DNA of 30,054 bases, taken from contig RFHX01000040.1 of NCBI GenBank assembly GCA_003695725.1, positions 1-30,054 of the forward strand, read 5' to 3'. The notes under the pieces were generated by a model. The model was not told the DNA's origin. It did no database searches and saw nothing but the letters and a program-made list of their open reading frames with translations. The stretch is from Candidatus Schekmanbacteria bacterium (lineage in GTDB: Bacteria > Schekmanbacteria > GWA2-38-11 > J061). A program made the translations under genes and the position numbers. This document shows positions 25,266-30,054 of this stretch, in pieces; the first letter of the stretch is position 1, and each line of letters opens with the position of its first letter.

Positions 25266-27113
25266 ATGAAAAACCAAAGCAAAAAAATTCTGACATTTTT
25301 TTTAATTTTAACAATTTTTGCTTTTCTGCCAAATTTTAGCAAAGCAAAGGCAATAAAGAAAGCCTCCATTGTTCCTTCAAAGGCGAAAATACAAGCAAGC
25401 AAAAAAATAGATTTAAAATTTGTCGTTAAATCAAAAGGGAAGGTAAAGAAAGGAGCCCTTTGGTATGTCAACGGTCTTTTAGGTGGAAATGATGCAGTGG
25501 GAACGATAACCTCGAAAAAAGGCGGAAGAAAAGCTGTATATGAAGCTCCTGACCTTCCTCCGAATCCATCAACAGTAATTATAAGAGCTGAGAGCAAGGA
25601 AGATTCTTCAAAAACGGCTACTGCAAAGATTATCATCAAAGATAAGAAGATAAAGAAGAAGAGTGCAAAAATAAAGGGTGTTGCTGCAACAGGATTGCCG
25701 ATTGCAGGAGCGCCGGTTGAAGTAATAAACAGCATTGGGGAAATCGTAGGAAATGATACAACAGAAAACGATGGTTCTTATCTTGTCAAAATCAAGAAGA
25801 AAAAATATGAACCTCCCTTCCTTGTGAAAGTGACACCTGAAGGTGAAAAACCGTTATATAGTATTGCTTCAGGAGATTCAAAGATTGCAAATGTAACACC
25901 TTTAACTGACAAGGCAGTCGAAAGTTTTATTGTCAAGAATGGTGGCAGTGTAAGCGATGATGATTATTCGGATGATATCAAGAAGATAAAGGAAACTGTT
26001 GCTGATTTCGACGGAGAGTTTGAAAAAGCAAAGGATGCTTTAGAGAAAGCTTTGGGCATTGATACTCTCAACATTGATTTTGTAAAGTCAAAATTAGATC
26101 CTGAAGATCCTGAAAATGACTATGAAAAGATCTTGGAAACTATAAAAGATTCAATCGAAGCGTCAGGTAAGAATGACATTGATGACCTTATTAAGGTAGA
26201 TGATGATTTTATTGATGTAAATAATGATATAATTCTTCTCTATAAGGACAAAGGGATATTAAGCGATGATAAGATTCCTGAAGATTTTTCGGAAGACGAA
26301 CTTCCAAAGATAGAAGGAGTAATCACCAATCCTCTGACAGTTACAGATACTACTACTATCACGGGAACAGTAATTGTCACAAATACTATAACGGTGAATG
26401 ACATTGACATAATTGTCAGTGATACTGCGAAAATCGTGATCAAGGATGCCAATGGCAATAAAACAGATGGAAGCTTTTCAGATTTGTCTGCAGGCAAGTT
26501 TGTAGAAGTCAAATATTATATTGATGGGGACCTCTTCTATGCAACAGAAATAGAAGTTAAAAATAAGAAAAAGAGCGAGAATGAGGATGATTTGAATGGG
26601 CTGATTACACAAAAGAATGAAATTGCCAAATCAATAGTTGTAGATGGCAAAGCGATTTTCATAAACAATGACACTGAAATCAGGGTTAATGATAGTATAG
26701 CTAGCTTTTCAGATTTGGCTATCGGACAAAAAGTGGAAGTTGATGTCCTCTTGACAGATAACAAACTTGTTGCCACAAAAATTAAAGTCGAGAGCCAGGA
26801 AAGTGAAGACGAAAAAGATGCCGAAGAAGTAAAGGGGATTATTGACAAAATTATAAAATCAAACAACGAAATAGTTGTTGATGGAATTGTTATTGCAATA
26901 ACCCCTGATACGAAGATAGAAATTAATGACACATTGGGTTCATTTTCAGACCTCAGCGCAGGGCAATTCGTGAATATGAAAACAGTTTTTATCAATGGGA
27001 AACTTTCTGCCCTTAAAGTAGAAGTTAAAAATGAAGAAGAGGGAAACAACAATAATGGCGGAAATGACGGTAATGAGAATGATAATGGAGATGGTAATGA
27101 TAATAATCTATAG
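25266..27113 (+). CDS. Exported multidomain protein with three DUF5666-like repeats, riboswitch-controlled
   Basis: The first 29 residues are a Sec signal peptide (basic start, hydrophobic core, SKAKA end). An Ig-like domain follows (about 30-120) with the WYVNGLLGGN and YEAPDLPP segments typical of bacterial Ig-like modules. Next is a carboxypeptidase-regulatory-like beta-sandwich (about 135-195) with the common VTPLTDKAV continuation, then an acidic helical stretch (about 215-340). Three repeats of about 70-90 residues begin near 348, 443 and 520, each with T-x-I and the shared (S/A)SFSDL-x-x-G-x-x-V or close variant, matching DUF5666. The last 25 residues are Asn, Gly and Asp only or nearly so. 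No LPxTG, PEP-CTERM or autotransporter segment is seen, so attachment is unknown. AGGAGG precedes the ATG. It is probably a surface or matrix protein made in response to c-di-GMP. Confidence 0.8.
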   Translation: MKNQSKKILTFFLILTIFAFLPNFSKAKAIKKASIVPSKAKIQASKKIDLKFVVKSKGKVKKGALWYVNGLLGGNDAVGTITSKKGGRKAVYEAPDLPPNPSTVIIRAESKEDSSKTATAKIIIKDKKIKKKSAKIKGVAATGLPIAGAPVEVINSIGEIVGNDTTENDGSYLVKIKKKKYEPPFLVKVTPEGEKPLYSIASGDSKIANVTPLTDKAVESFIVKNGGSVSDDDYSDDIKKIKETVADFDGEFEKAKDALEKALGIDTLNIDFVKSKLDPEDPENDYEKILETIKDSIEASGKNDIDDLIKVDDDFIDVNNDIILLYKDKGILSDDKIPEDFSEDELPKIEGVITNPLTVTDTTTITGTVIVTNTITVNDIDIIVSDTAKIVIKDANGNKTDGSFSDLSAGKFVEVKYYIDGDLFYATEIEVKNKKKSENEDDLNGLITQKNEIAKSIVVDGKAIFINNDTEIRVNDSIASFSDLAIGQKVEVDVLLTDNKLVATKIKVESQESEDEKDAEEVKGIIDKIIKSNNEIVVDGIVIAITPDTKIEINDTLGSFSDLSAGQFVNMKTVFINGKLSALKVEVKNEEEGNNNNGGNDGNENDNGDGNDNNL

Positions 27114-27159
27114 ATAGCTATTTCAAAAAAACAAAGAAATTTGTTGAATAAATTACGAG

Positions 27160-27190
27160 GTGGCAGCTATTCAGTGGCTGCCACTTTTTT
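27160..27190 (+). terminator. Intrinsic terminator after the DUF5666 protein gene
   Basis: An 8-base-pair GC-rich stem (GTGGCAGC at 27160-27167 with GCTGCCAC at 27177-27184) and a 9-base loop are followed by six T. It separates the riboswitch transcript from the tandem gene pair. Confidence 0.88.
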
Positions 27191-27198
27191 ACCATTCA

Positions 27199-27227
27199 TT
27201 GACAATTGTTTGTCCTTATGCTAACCA
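27199..27227 (+). promoter_or_regulatory. Possible promoter of the tandem cysteine-rich gene pair
   Basis: A perfect TTGACA (27199-27204) lies just after the preceding terminator. The best -10 candidate at 17 bases is poor (TAACCA at 27222-27227), so a regulator may be needed or another -10 used. Confidence 0.35.
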
Positions 27228-27297
27228 TTTTTAATGAAAAAAATCGATTGAGCAATCAGTCGGAATTCAATTCAATGTTTAATTGGGAGGATAAAAA

Positions 27298-27789
27298 ATG
27301 AAACTGCCTTCACCCCCGCCAACTCCAGTTGAAGAAAGATGGAAAAGGTTATGTCAAGCATTAGCAGCAGAAAGGATAAATCTTTATTTTGATTTGAAAA
27401 AAATACTTGGCGATGAAAAGGGAGAAGAAGTTTTTAAGAAACTTTATGACGAAGGAATAAAAAGAATAAGAAAAAATTTCCCGGGAGGAAAATTACCAGT
27501 TGGGGAGTTGATGAGAAGAGAGTTGACAAGCTTTCCTATGTTGGGATTTGAATTGACTATTGATGAAGTTGAGGAAGATGGTGAAACAACATATTACGAG
27601 CATCTTACAAAATGCCCCTTTCTCGATATGGCACGCAAGATGAATACTCCTGAGATACCCTGCGATTTTTTATGCAACTATGATGTTGAGCTTGCAATAA
27701 AAGATAAGAGAGGAAGATGGGAAATAATATCACGAATGGGCGACGGCGCAGAGGAATGTGTTTTCAAAATCAGGGAATGGAAGGAATAA
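27298..27789 (+). CDS. Cysteine-containing small protein, L-2-amino-thiazoline-4-carboxylic acid hydrolase-like (copy 1)
   Basis: This 163-residue soluble protein has a helical first half (about residues 10-80) and a second half with spaced cysteines: TKCPF (about 107), PCDFLCNYD (about 121-127) and EECVFKI near the end. The layout YEHLTKCPF, C-x3-C-x2-D and a final (E/S)-x-C-x-F-K/R resembles the L-2-amino-thiazoline-4-carboxylic acid hydrolase family (Pfam ATC_hydrolase), assigned by pattern only. That enzyme opens a thiazoline ring to give cysteine derivatives, but most family members are uncharacterised. No signal peptide or membrane helix is seen. GGGAGG at 27285-27290 gives a strong start. 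A paralog follows after 44 bases. Confidence 0.6.
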   Translation: MKLPSPPPTPVEERWKRLCQALAAERINLYFDLKKILGDEKGEEVFKKLYDEGIKRIRKNFPGGKLPVGELMRRELTSFPMLGFELTIDEVEEDGETTYYEHLTKCPFLDMARKMNTPEIPCDFLCNYDVELAIKDKRGRWEIISRMGDGAEECVFKIREWKE

Positions 27790-27833
27790 TTTGTTTGAAG
27801 CCAAAAACTTTTTATTAATCTGAGGGAAAGGAA

Positions 27834-28313
27834 ATGGAAAAGATAATTGGTAAAGATTTCCCATGGGAACAACAAAGAGAAATGCTCATTGAAAGATGTT
27901 CTTTGAAACTTCCGCTTCTTTATAAGAATCTTGTAGCTGCTTATGGTGAAGAAAAGGCAATGGAAGTTTATGACAGGGTCTATGAAGCAAATTTTAAGAG
28001 TCGATTGGGGAAACTTAAAGGTATGGATTTAGGAGATATAATGAGACTGGAGGTTCAGATGTTTCCCGCAATGGGATGGAAAATCTGGATTGAGGAGAAA
28101 GAAGAGGATGATGGTCCTGCGTGGTATGAACATTTAGAATATTGCCCTCATTGGGAAGCGACAAAAAAACATAAGCTTCCGGAGCCCTGTAACATTGTTT
28201 GCGATATGGATTGCAAATACGGAGAAAAATATAAAATAGGGAAATGGGAAAGACTGAAACATATGCCTTCAGGCGACAGTGAATGTTGTTTTAAGATAAA
28301 GAAAGCTGAATAG
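27834..28313 (+). CDS. Cysteine-containing small protein, L-2-amino-thiazoline-4-carboxylic acid hydrolase-like (copy 2)
   Basis: This 159-residue protein is a paralog of the preceding gene. The shared pattern includes GEEKAMEVYDRVYE against GDEKGEEVFKKLYDE, MFPAMGW against SFPMLGF, WYEHLEYCP against YYEHLTKCP, C-x3-C-x2-D, and the ending SECCFKI against EECVFKI. It has two extra cysteines (CDMDC and CC). Overall similarity is moderate, so the duplication is old. The start has GAGGG at 27822-27826. It ends 6 bases before the stop of the convergent HD-GYP gene, with no terminator visible between them. Whether the two copies form a heteromer or differ in ligand is unknown. Confidence 0.6.
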   Translation: MEKIIGKDFPWEQQREMLIERCSLKLPLLYKNLVAAYGEEKAMEVYDRVYEANFKSRLGKLKGMDLGDIMRLEVQMFPAMGWKIWIEEKEEDDGPAWYEHLEYCPHWEATKKHKLPEPCNIVCDMDCKYGEKYKIGKWERLKHMPSGDSECCFKIKKAE

Positions 28314-28319
28314 TTTAAG

Positions 28320-30054
28320 TCATATAATCTTTTTGAATTTGTAATCTTTTACCGATTCGTAAACTTTTGCGTCGATAAATAACCTGACCAAATAAAGGTC
28401 GAGCTTTTTATCCTTTGCCTCATTTAGAAGAATATCTAATGCCTTATCCACAACAACTGCTTTTTTGTAAGGCCTGTCAGCCGCAGTAAGAGCATCATAA
28501 ATGTCTGAGATTGTAATTAGTCGTGATTGAAAGGGTATTTGCCTGTAATTGATTCCTCGCGGATAACCGCCGCCGTCTAATTTTTCGTGATGGCTGTATG
28601 CTATATCTGGAATTCCTTTCAATTCCTTTGTCCACGGGATTTTACTCAAAAAATTGAAGGTATGAGTTACATGGGATTCAATCTCTTTTCTTTCTTCTTC
28701 AGTGAGCGAACCTTTCTTGATGCTCAAAAAATGGAATTCTCTTTCTGATAAGATTGTGGTTTCCTTACCATCTGCACCTACATATTTTTTGTTCACCAAT
28801 TTAGCCAGTTCTGCTGAATTTTCTTCTGGAAGTATTGTAGGTTCATCTGCTTGTTTTATGAGATTAAAATAATAGTCTAATTGTTCAATGTCTTTTTGCA
28901 TCTTATAATTGATTCTATTAATGAAATCCGATTCTGTTTTATTCGGATTTTTTTTGAAAAATTCCGCCTTTCTTTCTGCATAATCTTTTTCTATTGATTT
29001 TTTTATGTAGTCAAAACGTTGTTTGATGATTTCAATTTCGAGTGGATAGAGTTTTTTAGCCTTTACAAGAACATTTTCTCGTACTCCAACTTTGCCAAAG
29101 TCGTGTAAAAGCGTAGCATATCTAAGCTCTTTGATTTCGTCATCACTGAAGTAGATGTCTTTATATTTCCCCCTGTCCAAGTTGTTTATTATTTCTGCAA
29201 GACGGACCGTAAGAATAGCAACTCTTTCTGAATGACCCGAAGTCGTAGGGTCTCGTTGTTCAATGGCTGTAACGGAAGCTTTCACGAAGCCTTCAAAAAG
29301 GTTTTCAATATTTTTATATAGAACATTGTTTTCTATTGATATAGCTGCTTGGCTTGCAAGGGAGTTTACTACTTCCTGACATTCCTTTGAGAAGGGGATG
29401 ACTTCTCTTTTAATGATTTCGGGTCTCAACAATTTTTTTTTGAAATCTCTTTTTCGGTTAATGAGTTGCAGTACCCCTGTTATTTCATCTAAATGATTTT
29501 TCATCGGCACAACTATCATTGATTTTGTTCTATAACCCGTTTTTTCATCAAAACTTTTGTTGAAGGAATAGGGCGAATTGTGATGAATGGAATAAACATC
29601 TTTTATATTGAGCGCTTTGCCTGTGACAGCCACATATCCGGCAAGACTTTCCTTGTTGAGAGGCAATTTTTGGTCTAAAACACTTTCCAAGGAAAGTGTG
29701 TCATTTTGGGCAAGTTTAAAACGAAGAAAGCTTTTTCCATTTTTCTTTTCTACAAGGTATAGGCTTCCAGCATCGGCTGATGATATTTCTCTGCATTTTT
29801 TTAATATAAGCGTTAATAGTTTGTCATAATTTCTTTCAGAAGAAAGTGCAGCGCCAATCTTATTTACTGCTTTAAAGTTTTGTTCGAGTTCTCGATACTT
29901 CTTCTGAAGATGATGGTTTTTTTCTCTTAAAAGAATATTCGAAATAGCATTGTCTATAATCCTTTCTATAATTTCTTCTCGAAATGGCTCCGGCAAGATA
30001 TAATCAAAAGGCTGAATAAACGATGGTTCTGCCTTTTTTACCAATTTCTTTTCA
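28320..30054 (-). CDS. GAF domain and HD-GYP domain protein, probable c-di-GMP phosphodiesterase (start beyond the window)
   Basis: The frame stays open to the window edge; a TTG at 30042-30044 is possible, but codons continue upstream, so I treat the gene as cut at its 5' end. A coiled stretch is followed by a GAF domain (about 29290-29880 on the DNA) and an HD-GYP domain. Conserved metal and signature residues are SGHSERV, HDFGKVG (HD at 29100-29105), ESHVTHTF, and SHHEKLDGGGYP (HHE at 28584-28592). All expected ligands are present, so hydrolysis of c-di-GMP is likely. About 100 residues, mostly helical and charged, are inserted between the HD and GYP halves, which are normally only about 60 residues apart. 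No membrane helix or receiver domain is visible. Confidence 0.88.
   Translation of the reverse strand, partial: EKKLVKKAEPSFIQPFDYILPEPFREEIIERIIDNAISNILLREKNHHLQKKYRELEQNFKAVNKIGAALSSERNYDKLLTLILKKCREISSADAGSLYLVEKKNGKSFLRFKLAQNDTLSLESVLDQKLPLNKESLAGYVAVTGKALNIKDVYSIHHNSPYSFNKSFDEKTGYRTKSMIVVPMKNHLDEITGVLQLINRKRDFKKKLLRPEIIKREVIPFSKECQEVVNSLASQAAISIENNVLYKNIENLFEGFVKASVTAIEQRDPTTSGHSERVAILTVRLAEIINNLDRGKYKDIYFSDDEIKELRYATLLHDFGKVGVRENVLVKAKKLYPLEIEIIKQRFDYIKKSIEKDYAERKAEFFKKNPNKTESDFINRINYKMQKDIEQLDYYFNLIKQADEPTILPEENSAELAKLVNKKYVGADGKETTILSEREFHFLSIKKGSLTEEERKEIESHVTHTFNFLSKIPWTKELKGIPDIAYSHHEKLDGGGYPRGINYRQIPFQSRLITISDIYDALTAADRPYKKAVVVDKALDILLNEAKDKKLDLYLVRLFIDAKVYESVKDYKFKKII

Noticed and set aside
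25067-25735. Minus-strand open frame of 222 codons covering the riboswitch and the start of the exported protein
   Set aside because: It crosses a structured RNA and terminator, lacks a recognisable domain, and mirrors the Lys-rich opposite strand; the plus-strand gene has a signal peptide and strong ribosome binding site.
27054-27112. Repetitive Asn/Gly/Asp codons considered as a DNA repeat array
   Set aside because: The codons vary and the stretch is in frame with the exported protein, so it is a low-complexity protein tail, not an independent repeat.
1-30054. Search for tRNA, rRNA, CRISPR arrays, transposases, prophage or toxin-antitoxin genes
   Set aside because: No repeat-spacer pattern, transposase motif, phage gene or paired small toxin/antitoxin genes were seen; gene order looks like vertical inheritance in the first 18 kb.

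Overview
This is one AT-rich (by eye mid-30s % G+C), gene-dense chromosomal window of about 30 kb from a bacterium. It has 23 protein-coding genes, two of them cut by the window edges, one riboswitch and several intrinsic terminators. It has no rRNA, tRNA, CRISPR array or insertion sequence that I can see. The organism is probably Gram-negative and anaerobic or microaerophilic, from a deep-branching, 'deltaproteobacteria-like' lineage. The reasons are a six-domain ribosomal protein S1 with the cmk-rpsA-IHF/HU gene order, a short class III-type hybrid cluster protein, a GEMM-I riboswitch in front of an exported protein, and a GAF/HD-GYP protein. I cannot name the taxon from sequence alone. No gene-free stretch exceeds 300 bases; the largest are about 220-230 bases and are described as features.

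Left part (1-13 kb), housekeeping. The 3' end of a zinc-ribbon protein is followed by miaB, which sits behind a perfect sigma70-type promoter. A minus-strand pair follows: a fumarylacetoacetate-hydrolase-family enzyme and ftsK. ftsK diverges from a plus-strand run of ftsH, folP, cdaA, cdaR, pdxJ, asd and pgsA. In this run folP-cdaA-cdaR is tightly coupled: the ribosome binding site of cdaA overlaps the folP stop, and cdaA and cdaR overlap by 4 bases. The cluster joins membrane proteolysis, folate, c-di-AMP synthesis, vitamin B6, lysine/threonine/methionine precursors and phospholipid synthesis.

Middle part (11.8-18.1 kb). This is a minus-strand operon transcribed tyrA-aroA-cmk-rpsA-IHF/HU, closed by a strong intrinsic terminator directly in front of der. 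It covers aromatic amino acids, pyrimidine nucleotides, translation and DNA bending.

Right part (18.3-30 kb), more accessory. It begins with a heterodimeric ABC exporter whose two subunits show the asymmetric ATP sites of the TM287/288 and BmrCD type. Next is a membrane-anchored, ferrochelatase-like protein of unknown function, then hcp with a CRP/FNR-type palindrome upstream. After that comes a c-di-GMP-I (GEMM-I) riboswitch with its own terminator, controlling an exported protein built from an Ig-like domain, a carboxypeptidase-regulatory-like domain and three DUF5666-like repeats. The window ends with two tandem paralogs resembling the L-2-amino-thiazoline-4-carboxylic acid hydrolase family and, convergent with them, a GAF/HD-GYP protein that probably hydrolyses c-di-GMP. 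The right end therefore holds both a c-di-GMP sensor and a probable c-di-GMP-degrading enzyme. The best candidates for undescribed biology are the membrane-anchored chelatase-like protein, the riboswitch-controlled surface protein and the tandem cysteine-rich pair.
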